Of a stretch of 64,000 nt of DNA, positions 23,031 through 34,900 are shown one piece after another. How positions within the stretch are numbered: the first letter of the stretch is position 1; each line of letters opens with the position of its first letter. Both the position numbers and the translations under genes were made by a program. The notes under the pieces are model-generated. The model worked only from the letters and a program-made list of their open reading frames with translations, made no database searches and was not told the DNA's origin. This DNA comes from Epiperipatus broadwayi (taxonomy: Eukaryota > Onychophora > Udeonychophora > Euonychophora > Peripatidae), in contig JAQFVV010000515.1 in assembly GCA_028023455.1 (NCBI GenBank), positions 126,001 to 190,000 on the forward strand. Reading direction: 5' to 3'.

Positions 23031-24840
23031 ATGGATGCATTTCCCAACTATAAAGAGTGATTGCTATAGAAATCATACAATTGTACAGTAGTTAGGACAT
23101 CAATAAATTCTTACAATAAATCTCACAATGTTTACTGAGTCTGGGATTTCATCATTAATGAATCATATGATATATTCAACTATTAATATTTGTAAGATAT
23201 ACATATGATGATATTATGACTTAAGAAGTAATTAGTTGGTACCATTGTATAAGGAATCATTAATGCCCTATCTGATCATCCTTGTTATTACATGTAGTAG
23301 AAAATGTATTAGATTGTTATTGAAGTTTTGACATTTATAGTGGAGGTTGTGATTCTTTGGCCATATTCTGTAATGATAAGATATGAACAGCATCATCTAC
23401 ATCTTTTAAGGCTATTGAAGATACAAATGCATCTACTTAGCATTGATTATTCCATTGCACATCAAAGAAACTTTCTCATTCTTTCAATCAGAAGGTTCTT
23501 CACTGCTTTATCTTTGATGATAATGTTTTTTGATCTTTAAAAGTCTTTAGACATAATGCAGGACTTGCAGATCTAAATATTTTTTTTAATAAAGTGAATA
23601 ATCAAACAAAAAAAAAAGCTTCATAAATGAATTCTTACTAAAATTGTACTTGAGGTGTCAATTCAAACTGAAAGCAGCATATAAACTCCTGTAATGAAAC
23701 TATTATTGCACTTTTCTTATTACAGGCAAAACTCTCCATCCAGTAGTGATCATGTGATGTTTAGTGGTTTAACACTTTTCTTATTGATTATTATTTAGAT
23801 GTTGAATCTAGAAATCTTAAATGTATTACAATTTGATTTGTAGGTATCAGATTTCCTGCACCACAACTTTGACACTCTCCTCTTTAGATAAATACATTAA
23901 TATTAATCATTTAAACAGTCTAGAGATTATCATTTCATTCCTATTCAAAGTTAATGGAAATCAAAGTTGTAAGTTGAAAATTTTCACATTTGTAATATTT
24001 AGATTTTGATAAATACTGAACAAATGAGAAAGACGTGTTAAAAAATAGGCATATTAGTATTTAATTGTTTAAAGATTATATCTAATTTAAGAATCATATG
24101 ATAATTTCTAGCTTAATAAATGATTAGTAATAATCATTAATATATTTATCTGAAGTCTATAGTGTCAAAGTTGTCAATGCAGAAAGTTTGACATTTTGAG
24201 CTGTTATTTATCTTTATCAGATTTCTTTATTCATATATTTCAATAGTATATTGGTGGAATGGAAGTTTCTAGTATATCTAAAAAAGTAAATAATATTCAA
24301 CCGATTTGAATGTTTAAATATGAATATATAATTTTAATCTTTAATTTTCAATAAATAAATAAAAACAAATGCCTACATCTACAACTCAGAATTCAAATCC
24401 AGGTCTAGGAATAGAATTTTGGCTTATATAATTGGCCCATAATCAAGTAACTAATCATTCAATATTTTTAATAAATAGACCACTAGTTGTTTTCAGCTAG
24501 GGAGTAGATTCCCAAGTTATATTATATTGGTCAGATAAATGTCCAAAACAAATGATCCTAAGATGATCTAGCCTTTATTATTGATAGGAGATATCAAACC
24601 CTACAGTGTCCATGATGTATCTACCATTCTTTAGTTTAAAGATATATTAATACTTCCAATGACAATTTTTATTCTACTCTAGAGCCATATACTATAACTT
24701 CGAGTAATGAAATAGATTTCAGATGGTATTGCATCAGTAGCATGCATAGATTAAGAATACTTTCTGGCTTCAACCATTATCAATTGGAGGATGTGAAAGC
24801 TAAAACTAATACTGGAATCCATGCATTCAACTTCCTTCCT
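23031..24840. other. AT-rich non-coding DNA
   Basis: No supported gene. A small family B fragment (AACTCTCCATCCAGTAGTG...) lies at 23728-23770. A possible tRNA B-box-like sequence (minus-strand GGATTTGAATTC) near 24390 has no surrounding tRNA fold. Confidence 0.5.
23728..23770 (-). repeat. Penelope-type repeat family B, small fragment
   Basis: AAACTCTCCATCCAGTAGTG followed by ATCATGTGATGTTTAGTGGTTT joins the two ends seen in the 22.1 kb foldback element. This suggests an internally deleted copy. Confidence 0.5.
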
Positions 24841-25254
24841 TTTACTGTTTTATATTGCCTAAGTGAAAAGTCTACAAATTAAAAATAAATTCTAAAGGTT
24901 TGAACCCAAACCAATCCATTTGATATGACAGAAAATCACTTTTCATCAATTTTAAAAACCTTAGTTTTATGCCAGCCGCTAATCCCTTCTACTCTTTATC
25001 TTGAAAAGACAATATCAACAATAATATCACATAACTTTCTCATATATTTTACTGTTTTATATTGCCTAAGTGAAAAGTCTACAAATTAAAAATAAATTCT
25101 AAAGGTTTGAACCCAAACCAATCCATTTGATATGACAGAAAATCACTTTTCATCAATTTTAAAAACCTTAGTTTTATGCCAACCGCTAATCCCTTCTACT
25201 CTTTATCTTGAAAAGACAATATCAACAATAATATCACATAACTTTCTCATATAT
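24841..25254. repeat. 207-bp tandem duplication
   Basis: Two head-to-tail copies (24841-25047 and 25048-25254), each starting TTTACTGTTTTATATTGCC. I find one difference (GCCAGCCGC versus GCCAACCGC). Such identity in otherwise diverged DNA implies a very recent duplication or an assembly artefact. There is no coding capacity. Confidence 0.92.
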
Positions 25255-25566
25255 TTTACTCTATTTTAGAGCCATATAGTGCAAGCCTCTAACTGCATTA
25301 TTTCCAGCTGTGAATCAAAACCAATCTGAGAATGTGACTATTATAGCATTATCTTTTAATTAGTCATGCTTACAATAGATGTCTCTAGAATAGCATATAA
25401 ATAAGAATATGATAAAGTCATGATATTTTGCCAATAAATAGCGTTAAATTTTCTTTTGTGAACTTGGACAATATCTGCTACAACTAAGGTGATTTACTTC
25501 AACAGTGTAAAAGTAAATATCTGTAATCTCTAAAGCAATTTATTCTAGCTTTTCAGTATTTAGAAG
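25255..25566. other. Short AT-rich flank of the Gypsy element
   Basis: No feature recognised except GAAG at 25563-25566, the probable left target-site duplication of the LTR element. Confidence 0.5.
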
Positions 25567-26249
25567 TTATGTTGTAGTACGATTAATATTAATAAAAAAT
25601 ACGTTTGAAACTGTGTGTACTCCAGAAGTTAAAAGTGTTAAATAATTACATGTGAAAGTAAACGAGTTGATTTAATAAAAATGAAAATTAGAAATTACAA
25701 ATGGTTTTTCATATATATATTTTATAAAAAGCAAGGTGTAAAATAAGGTGGAAGATCCGAATAAATAATTAATTAAATGAAGGATTAAAAATGTAAAGAA
25801 CAATTTAATTCATTAGTTCAGAAATAATCCCAGAATACTTTTGCGAATAAAATTGTTAAGGAATAAACAATAGAACAAAAAGAGATACAATCTAGCGGGA
25901 AAAAGTCAAGTCAGTGTCAGTCCTGTTTTTCTGAGAGACTTATGTGTAGCGTGAATTTCGGAACAGGACCAACGATGGGAGGAGAGCCAGATATTCGGGT
26001 CTGAAGGTAACAAAGACCGACCTAGGGTAATTATACAGACTATACCTGTCTTATTATTATTTTTGTAAGCCTTACAGGCACTAGTAAACTACTTATAATC
26101 CTGTTTATAAATGCTTGTTAATTTTTATACTAATAAAATCTTGTATCTGTTAAGTGAGATATCTTAATTTCATGCAAGAGAGTAATAGTTACATGAATTG
26201 GGTGTGTTTGATTATTTCTCGTAAATAACATTAAATCAAGTACATCACA
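25567..26249 (+). repeat. Gypsy 5' LTR
   Basis: Direct repeat of 30181-30861. It contains a TATA-like TATAAAAAG (25723-25731) and AATAAA (26132-26137), consistent with promoter and polyadenylation functions. The start could be read one or two bases earlier because GTTATG precedes both copies. The end is CATCACA. Confidence 0.95.
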
Positions 26250-26253
26250 ATTT

Positions 26254-26266
26254 TGGCGCAGTCAGG
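26254..26266 (+). promoter_or_regulatory. Primer-binding site
   Basis: TGGCGCAGTCAGG lies 4 nt after the 5' LTR, where a tRNA 3' end (…CCA) pairs to prime minus-strand synthesis. I cannot name the primer tRNA. Confidence 0.7.
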
Positions 26267-26344
26267 AGAAAACCTGTTTTCAAGCTTATGAAAAAAGTAC
26301 ACCGAACAGTAATTTAGAAGTCGGTGAGTTATTAAAGAATTAAA

Positions 26345-26614
26345 ATGTCGATAGGACAAGCTAATATATCGGAATTTGGGATAGGTAATCCACACGAATG
26401 GCCCTTTTATGTGCTTCAATTACAAAATTATTTTAAGTTAAATAATATTATTGAAAATGACAGGAAAGTAGCAGCGTTATTATGTTTGTCAGGTAGAAAA
26501 GTTATTGAAATAGTAAGCAAATTGTATAATGGTCAAGTTACAGATAGTAGTAACTACAATGAGCTGGTTCAAAGACTAACAGATTATTTTACCCAAGACC
26601 ATCGAAGTATTTAG
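26345..26614 (+). pseudogene. Gypsy gag, 5' part, frameshifted
   Basis: An 89-codon frame opens MSIGQANISEF and contains WPFYVLQLQNYFKLNNI, the W-x-x-Y-x-x-x-L-x-x-YF pattern of the Gypsy gag matrix/capsid N-terminus. It ends at a TAG in frame. The adjoining 26626 frame continues the gag homology in a different phase, so a single-base deletion around 26605-26625 separates the two. Gag normally forms the particle that packages the RNA. Confidence 0.8.
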
Positions 26615-26625
26615 CTAGGTTAAAA

Positions 26626-28665
26626 TTGAGGAACCGCAAACAAAATAAACTGGAATCGATTAAAGAATATGATATTGTTCTACGCCAATTAGCAAAGAAT
26701 TGCGAATACGGCGACTTTGTGGAACAAATTCTTATTGATCAGTTATTATGGGGAATGAAGGATGATAAATTGTGTCAATCATTATTAATTGAAACTCAGA
26801 TAACACATGAAGGTGCTATTCAAAAGGGAATAGTATACGAAACAGTGGTAGAACAAGCTTTAGCTTTTTCAAATAGAATGGAGGAAAACTCTAGGAATAA
26901 TACTTTTAAAATAGAGAGAATGTATAAGGATTATACTAAGGAAGGAAAAAGTTTTGAAATAAAATGTTTTTGTTGTGGAAAAGTAAGTCATTTGTCTAAA
27001 AGCTGGAAATGGAGGAACGAAAAATGTTATATCTGTGGGGGCAAAGGTCATTTAGCAGCAGTGTGCAAAAAACCTAAACGAAAACCTGATTATGGTAAAG
27101 ATCAGAAACAGTGGAAAACAGTAATTAAAAGAAATATCTTAAAAAATGAGCAGGATCAATTAATGCTAGAGATTAAGTTAAGTAACAAAAGAGTACAAAT
27201 GGAAATAGATAGTGGCTCTGGAATTTCTTTAATATCCATGAAAAAGTGGAAGGAAATATCCACAGAGAGCCCACAGTTTAAAATACAGAAAGCTAACATT
27301 AACGTTAGAGATGTAAACGGGAACCCGATCAAGTTAATTGGGAAATCCGAAGTAATAGTTGGTTTTAAAAATAAAAACTACAAATTACCTATATATATAG
27401 TAGATAAAGATATTAATCCATTAATAGGAAGAAACTGGTTTAAAGACTTAGGCATTAAATTTAATATAGTTAAAAAGGTCTCGGTTGAAAAAGAAATGAT
27501 AGAGTTATATTTGAATTTATTTACCGAAGATTTAGGTTTGATAAAATCAAAGCCCATTGACTTGCACTTAAATAAAAATGCTAAACCGGTTATTTGTAAA
27601 CCGAGAAAAATACCGTTTGCCCAAAGGCAGTTAGTAGAGGAAAAAATAGAAGTGTTAGTCAGAAAAGAAGTGTTATCCGCAATTGAGGAGGCAGATTGGG
27701 CCACGCCAATTGTTGTGTTAACAAAACCAGATGGAAAAATTAGGCTGTGTGGAGATTATAGAACAACAGTAAATAAATATCTTAATAAAGGAGCTTACCC
27801 GGTGCCAAATGTACGTGAGATTCTCAGTAATCTAGCTAAAGCAAAAAAATTTGCGAAATTGGATTTAAATTCAGCATATCACCAACTAAAAATTATGGAT
27901 GATACAGCTCAGTTATTGGCAATTACGACCCCTTTCGAATTATTCAAATGTAATCGTCTCCCTTTTGGAATTACATCAGCTCCAAATATATTTCAAGCAA
28001 AAATAAATTCAATATTACAAGGCTTGGAAGGAGTGATGCCATATTATGATATTTTGATTACTGCAACATCACCGGAGAAATTAAGAATTAAAATTCAAAA
28101 AGTATGCGAAAAACTAAATAATGCAGGGGTAAAATTAAATGTTAAAAAATGTGTTTGGGAAACTGAAGAATTAGAGTTTTTAGGCCATCTTATTTCGGAA
28201 AAAGGGAAAAGTCCATTAACTGATAAAATTAGGGCCATCAAAGATGTTCCAATCCCAATAAATGTCAAGCAACTTCAAGCTTTTCTAGGTTTGATTAATT
28301 TTTTCGAACCTTTTCTAAAGAACAAAGCGATGGTCGCAACTCCTTTATACGAACTGCTATGCAAAGATCAGAAATGGATTTGGAATACCGAACATGAAAA
28401 AGTGTTTAAAGCAATTAAGGAATTGTTAACCTCTAGTAGCTTATTAGTGCATTTTGATAGCGACAAAGACATCACTATTACTACAGATGCATCACATTGC
28501 GGAATCAGAGCAGTTTTAGTGCATCAAATAGACGGTCATGAACGTCCTGTAGATTATGCTTCTCGGACTTTGTCTAAAGCTGAAAAAAATTATAGTCAGC
28601 TGGACAAAGAAGCTTTGGCAGTTATGTTTGCTGTGAAAAAATTTCACCAGTTTATTTATGGATGA
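26626..28665 (+). pseudogene. Gypsy gag 3' part and pol (protease, RT, RNase H)
   Basis: A 679-codon frame. Residues 1-110 are the rest of gag. Two CCHC knuckles lie at about 114-147; the first has Trp (residue 127) in place of its last Cys, and the second (C134, C137, H142, C147) is intact. The protease has DSG at 195-197. The RT spans about 330-510, with WATPIVVLTKPDGKIRLC and FAKLDLNSAYHQL (catalytic Asp 413). The YxDD box reads YYD-ILI (473-475), one Asp short. RNase H starts near 610 with TTDAS (Asp 621). A TGA at 28663-28665 ends the frame inside RNase H; the same frame continues downstream. No natural start Met is implied because gag begins upstream. Confidence 0.92.
28663..28665 (+). 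other. Premature TGA in pol
   Basis: The codon lies between FHQFIYG and KFELVIDHKPL, a continuous RNase H sequence in other Gypsy elements. A single C-to-T change of a CGA codon would explain it. Confidence 0.8.
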
Positions 28666-30141
28666 AAATTTGAATTAGTAATAGATCACAAACCTTTGTT
28701 AGGGATTATAGGAAAAGATCATCCGATGCCAGAGCATTTAAGTCCATGCATGCTCAGATGGGCTAATACACTTACTTCTTACAGTTTCAATCTAAAATAT
28801 CAAAAAGAAAAGATAATTTCTCATGCAGACGCTCTATCCAGAGTGCCCGGAAATAATGACAACTATGAAACTGATGTGGAAGTTAATCATATTGACAATA
28901 TGAAATCCCAAGTCATAAATAGTAAAGTAGTTCAGACATGGACAAATGAAAATGAAGGGTATGCATTGCTTAAGAAATGGATAAGCAAAGATTGGCCTAA
29001 TAAAAAACCTGAAAATTTAACAATGGGGTTTTGGGTCAATAGAGACCAATTGTCGGTCTGTAAAGGGTGTATTAATATGGGAGACAGAGTAATTATACCT
29101 CCTATAGGGAGAATGAAAGTTCTAGAACTTTTGCATCAGGGGCACTCAGGCATTGTGCGAGCTAAAGCTCTAGCTCGGAGTTATGTTTGGTGGCCGCAGA
29201 TAAGTAATGATATTGAAAAGTATATTAAGAAATGTGATAAATGTAAGTCTGAAATAGCTCTGCTGAATAAACAATATTCTTCTTGGCCTAAACCAATATA
29301 TCCATGGCAAAGACTGCATATAGACCATGCGGGTCCAATAGAGGGAAGAAATTATTTAATTTTAATCGATGCTTTCTCTAAATGGATAGAATGTCATGAG
29401 GTTAAAAATATGAGTGCAAACGAAAGAATAAAATGTTTAACAGACATATGTTATGTACATGGATTTCCACAAGTAATCGTCTCTGACAATGGAACTGGAT
29501 TTGCGAGTGAAGAATTAAAAATACAATTTGAGAAATGGGACATCAAACATGTATTTACACCCCCTTACCACCCTGAATCAAATGGTTTGGTGGAAAATGC
29601 GGTAAGGCAAGTGAAGAAATATTTAAGAAAAAACAAAAATACGGATATGAAAAACGTCTTACAGGAATTCATGATGTATCAACATATAATTCCATCAACA
29701 ACGACTGGAAAATCACCAGCTGAAATGTTATTCGGTTGGAAAATACGAACTAATTTAGATTTTTTGCGACCTGATACACACATATATAAATATAATCAAG
29801 ACCCAGTGAAAAACTTTAACATTGGAGACATGGTAATATTCAGAGATATACTACGTAAAGAATGGGTTAATGGAAAAATTGAATGGGCACGATCAAAACA
29901 AATTTATGATATTAAAGACGAAAACGGAATTATATATAAGCGTCACAAAAATCATATTCTTAAAAGTGAAGAAGACATACAACTAGATATGTTCCAACAG
30001 TTTCAACATGCAAATGAAAAGAATTTAGATAAACAGATGCTACTGACCGACATCCAAGAAGATGCAGTAGAAGAGGATAGAATACAGACCAGACCAATAC
30101 GATGTAAAAGAAGACCTTTGTACTTAAAAGAATATGTATAA
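28666..30141 (+). pseudogene. Gypsy pol C-terminus (RNase H end, integrase)
   Basis: Same frame as the preceding gene, open after its premature TGA. It starts with KFELVIDHKPLLGI and HADALSRVPG, the RNase H end. Counting from the first Met at 28696, the integrase zinc finger has H147, H150, C180 and C183. The catalytic triad is D210 (HIDHAG), D264 (VSDNGT) and E300 (GLVENAV), a D-D-35-E arrangement with all three residues present. A C-terminal domain follows to residue 481. The integrase portion itself is intact; it is disabled only because it is separated from upstream pol. In the intact family it inserts the cDNA into host DNA. Confidence 0.92.
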
Positions 30142-30162
30142 GACAGATAAACCATAACTTCT

Positions 30163-30177
30163 GGAGTGGGGGAAGAA
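30163..30177 (+). promoter_or_regulatory. Polypurine tract
   Basis: GGAGTGGGGGAAGAA lies 3 nt before the 3' LTR, the usual primer for plus-strand synthesis. Confidence 0.85.
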
Positions 30178-30180
30178 TTG

Positions 30181-30861
30181 TTATGTTGTAGTACGATTAA
30201 TATTAATAAAAAATACGTTTGAAACTGTGTGTACTCCAGAAGTTAAAAGTGTTAAATAATTACATGTGAAAGTAAACGAATTGATTTAATAAAAACGAAA
30301 ATTAGAAATTACAAATGGTTTTTCATATATATATTTTATAAAAAGCAAGATGTAAAATAAGGTGGAAGATCCGAATAAATAATTAATTAAATGAAGGATT
30401 AAAAATGTAAAAAACAATTTAATTAATTAGTTCAGAAATAATCCCAGAATATTTTTGCGAATAAAATTGTTAAGGAATGATCAATAGAACAAAAAGAGAT
30501 ACAATCTAGCGAGAAAAAGTCAAGTCAGTATCAGTCCTGTTTTTCTGAGACTTATGTGTAGCGTGAATTTCGGAACAGGACCAACAATGGGAGGAGAACC
30601 AGATATTCGGGTCTGAAGGTAACAAAGACCGACCTAGGGTAATTATACAGACTATACCTGTCTTATTATTATTTTTGTAAGCCTTACAGGCGCTAGTAAA
30701 CTACTTATAATCCTGTTTATAAATGCTTGTTAATTTTTATACTAATAAAATCTTGTATCTGTTAAGAGAGATATCTTAATTTCATGCAAGAGAGTAATAG
30801 TTACTTGAATTGGGTGTGTTTGATTATTTCTTGTAAATAACATTAAATCAAGTACATCACA
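30181..30861 (+). repeat. Gypsy 3' LTR
   Basis: Matches the 5' LTR except for about 16 substitutions (mostly transitions) and deletion of 2 bp in a GAGAGAC run. It is followed by GAAG and then the scaffold gap. Confidence 0.95.
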
Positions 30862-30866
30862 GAAGG

Positions 30867-31366
30867 NNNNNNNNNNNNNNNNNNNNNNNNNNNNNNNNNN
30901 NNNNNNNNNNNNNNNNNNNNNNNNNNNNNNNNNNNNNNNNNNNNNNNNNNNNNNNNNNNNNNNNNNNNNNNNNNNNNNNNNNNNNNNNNNNNNNNNNNNN
31001 NNNNNNNNNNNNNNNNNNNNNNNNNNNNNNNNNNNNNNNNNNNNNNNNNNNNNNNNNNNNNNNNNNNNNNNNNNNNNNNNNNNNNNNNNNNNNNNNNNNN
31101 NNNNNNNNNNNNNNNNNNNNNNNNNNNNNNNNNNNNNNNNNNNNNNNNNNNNNNNNNNNNNNNNNNNNNNNNNNNNNNNNNNNNNNNNNNNNNNNNNNNN
31201 NNNNNNNNNNNNNNNNNNNNNNNNNNNNNNNNNNNNNNNNNNNNNNNNNNNNNNNNNNNNNNNNNNNNNNNNNNNNNNNNNNNNNNNNNNNNNNNNNNNN
31301 NNNNNNNNNNNNNNNNNNNNNNNNNNNNNNNNNNNNNNNNNNNNNNNNNNNNNNNNNNNNNNNNNN
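30867..31366. other. Assembly gap, exactly 500 N
   Basis: A round-number run of N is a placeholder of arbitrary size. It begins 5 bp after the 3' LTR, so the Gypsy repeat probably stopped the assembler. An open frame spanning it is meaningless. Confidence 0.99.
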
Positions 31367-31377
31367 TAGGTAGTTTA

Positions 31378-31900
31378 TATATATAATCAAAATTACCCCA
31401 AATTTACAACTCAATCGACTAGCCAAAGAAAATAAATTCTAAAACACAACCAATGGTTTCACTGCTACAAGCAGATTTCTCAAGTGTAAAGGACTTCAAG
31501 ATAACAACATATTTATACTAAACATTGCCCACATACATGCCATACACCCTTAATATTAAAATAACTTTTAAATAAGTTAATTGTTTCAAAATCATAAATT
31601 TTTAATAATAAAAGATTTTTTAATTCTTCTTTTTATTTCATTCCTCTCAAAGAAGACAGCCTTAGTCTCATCAAAATTAATAGGGTGGGCTGTATCTTTT
31701 TCATGGATATATAAAAGCAAAACAGATATTTATTTCTAACCCTATTTTTATGAACCTTTATTCTCTTTTATTTAAGCTCATATATATACACTACTCCAGA
31801 AATAATTTTCTATCAAACCCACTGGGTTGTGCTTTAGAGTTTAATTTCTTTGGTTCATCTGGTTGAGTTGTGAATTTGGGGTAATTTTGATTATTTTATT
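31378..31900. mobile_element. Foldback/MITE element with about 80-bp inverted arms
   Basis: ATAATCAAAATTACCCCAAA at 31383-31402 is inverted at about 31876-31895. The arms stay alignable inward to about 31463 and 31812 (TCTAAA(A/G)CACAACC...). Internal sequence is AT-rich with no coding capacity. The left boundary lies close to the gap, so terminal duplications cannot be checked. Confidence 0.7.
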
Positions 31901-34900
31901 GACTAGTTTAGCTTTAGGCTTTTAATGTTTATATATATTATAACCAGTTGAATACATAGCTACATTAAGAAAAAATAAATCAAATAGTTGAAAGCAAGTT
32001 CCTCAGGTTTGAGAATAAAAAATTATTTGATTAATAGAGGTAAGTAATATTTAAATTTTCTTAGACCTACTTTTTAAAGGGTCATTATTTAACTCAATAT
32101 TTGTAAAATCCCCATATGATAGTATGAAAATTCTCAAACATTAAATATATTTAAGAGTATTTTTAAAAAATAAAAATAAAAAAGAGGGAAGAACAAAATA
32201 AGATTTTAATAACTTTGTAAATTTTATTTTTAATTAATCAGAGTCATTTTTTATCTTTTTTTAATGAAAAAGAAAAGTCAAATCAGTGTAATTAACTGAT
32301 TATCTTGTTATTTTTTTTACAAGATGATTTGGTTTTTAATTATAATGGAATGTCAAGAATTTTATAATATTAATTTAAGTTCTTGACTTGTTTTCAATAT
32401 CTGTGATTAAGAAGGAAATTGTCTGAACACTTGTATTTATAAAATTTTATCTAATTGGTTGTCATGAAGATTATCATGTAAGACAGATTGTAATTGATTT
32501 ATGGGCAAGATTGTTTTAAAAAAATATATGTGGGGATGTGAATTAGTGATTGGACCTAAATGTCTGGAGAGAAGTATTGCTAACTTAACTGTTGAAGAGA
32601 GCAATTAAATCTTAATTCTGTTGCTGAAAAACAGTAAAAAAAATTTTATCATAGCTGTTGAAGAAAGGGCAGCCCAAGCTTAATATAGTTGATACCAATT
32701 TATTGAATAAAATAGCAGAAGCTATTTTGTATCAAGCTTTTAGCATACTATGAGTTCAGCACTAAAAATGGTTTGTACAATAAAAACCATGTGCTAGATT
32801 TAGCTAAAGTCTAGGCATCATTTTCCTCTATGTGACCTACCTTCACTGGAAGAAAATATAGAAATAGTATAAAAAAACCTAAAGTAATCTACAATCTCCC
32901 CTTCAACCAAGAGCATGTATCTCTGTCTACATGTCTCACATGGAAATTCAAGAGAAGAGTCAAATGAAAAAAATTTGATACTTTTTATTTTCCTGGAATT
33001 GCTACAGACCCAGGAAAGAACAAATTTAACCAGGTTCATATTTAAAAACCTTCAGGGAGAAACTCCATAAGATGCAACTGGAAAGGCTTCCACAAGCAAG
33101 AAAACCATGGCTAGAGATATTTTTATGCATGCATACTATTTTTTGTGGTAATACAATTTTTTGTATAAAATCCAGTCAAATATCTTTTACCAATCATGAA
33201 ATAGTGTTTAAAGAAAAAAAATCTGTGGTAAAGTTAATATTTTTTTCTTGCTAAACTGAATCAAAGATTGTTATTTTTGATTCAGAACATGTTATTTAAT
33301 TAATTCTTAAATATTTTAAAGAAATTGAATCAAAGATTTTTATCTTTGATTTTTAAAAATATTTAACAATCTCTTAGTTATTTTTAAAGGTAGAACCTAA
33401 TGACTTTAAAGTTAATCCATGAATAAAAATTAATTGGTTGGCTAATAAATTTTTGTAAAAATGTATATATTTTTTTTAATAAAATGAGTATTTAGAATGT
33501 CATACTATCATGTCATTTTTTGTTTTTTGTTAATTACATATTAAATAATTGGGGTTTTTTTAAAATTTTTTTTTAGTTTTCTGTTTCTTTATTCTATCCA
33601 ATTCCTGTTTCATAAAGTGCAGTGTGTGTATGATCTTATATCATGATAGCTTATAATTTACGATTTAGTTTTTTTTATGATTCCAATAAAACTAGTTATT
33701 TATAAGTAGGGGGAGCCCAAGATTTGCTTAAAATTATTTATAATAAGCTAATTTATTTATTTATTTCCTCTTTCTTACAGTAATAAATTATAGAGTTCTT
33801 GCTTCCTAAGATAGATTCGTGTATAACAGCTATATAGAATAAGGGGTATATATATATATATATTGTGTGTGAGCATCCAGTTGATAATGATGATGATTAT
33901 CATTATCATTCATCATTCTGGTTGATGCAAAGAGAATATTGTTTAAAGTCCATGCACTACATTTTTTTTGTTTAATATTTATCAGAATTTAAGTTTATAG
34001 TTGGCCAGTACACTAAAGATACTAAGTAGCCAGATCATTGATGATGATGTTTTAATATCTCAGATTTATTGTGTTTATGGTTGTGTATTCTTATAGATTA
34101 GCACTTACTTTGTGCATCAAAATTATGTTTAAATAATTGCCCCAAGCTGGCAAAGATTAAAAAATTGGCCTCGTCTACAGTAGACCTGTTTCAAATCCAA
34201 TCACAAGATTGACTATTGATTTATTTTTATTGTTAATCATTCACTGATGCTGTATGAGTAGTACTTATACTTACTTATATTTATAGATAATGCTGGTCAA
34301 CTTAGTTAATTATGCTTAAGGTAATTAGTTAGCTGCTGATCTCTCAGAGCAATCTATCATGCTCATTCCTTTGATATCAATTTTTTTTGAGGATAAACAA
34401 ACTATTCCTCAGATCCCTAATAGTTTAAACCCTGATTTTCTGTAGAGTTAGAAATGACTACCCAACTTGGGCTGTTGATGTTCATGCATTGTTAGCCATT
34501 ACCTTAGGTATGAACTCTTCTTTCCCTGTAGTGTTACAATAAATATTGTAATGCTAGCGGATAGCTCATGTTACATATTTTTTCATTTAAAAATAAATGA
34601 GCAGATTTATTAAAAAAAAAGAAATAAAATTACAATAAAGGACAATAGTCCAAAAGTAATGATTAATTAAGGAGTGGTTTTAAAATATAGTTTTAAAAAT
34701 AAAATAAAAAGATTGCTTATATTTTGCCTTTAAAATATAATAAAACTGTTAAGAAGAGGGTGGGGAAGAGAATGTTAGAAGAATCTGAAATAAAAAAAGA
34801 TTTTAAAATTAATTCTCTCCTAGTAAATATGAAAAGTTATAATAAAATTTGTTTGTAAAAGAAAAACTTTCAAAAATGTAATTAATTAGTTTATAAGATT

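Larger units (their letters stand above)
25567..30861 (+). mobile_element. Gypsy-type LTR retrotransposon, complete but inactivated
   Basis: Two LTRs of 683 and 681 bp bound a gag-pol region read on the + strand. Pol order is protease, reverse transcriptase, RNase H, integrase, which defines the Gypsy (Metaviridae) group. There is no envelope frame after integrase. GAAG flanks both sides (25563-25566 and 30862-30865) and is the likely target-site duplication. The LTRs differ by about 16 substitutions and a 2-bp indel, so the insertion is fairly young. Coding damage comprises a gag frameshift, one nonsense codon, a lost RT catalytic residue and a lost zinc-knuckle Cys. The element is on contiguous sequence, but a 500-N gap begins right after the right flank. 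Confidence 0.96.

Noticed and set aside
24841-25260. CRISPR-like repeat array
   Set aside because: Two long identical units without spacers in eukaryotic DNA; a simple tandem duplication.
27378-27704. 108-codon minus frame inside the Gypsy pol
   Set aside because: Antisense shadow of the well-supported pol frame.
30857-31426. 189-codon minus frame
   Set aside because: It spans the N gap; almost all residues are unknown.
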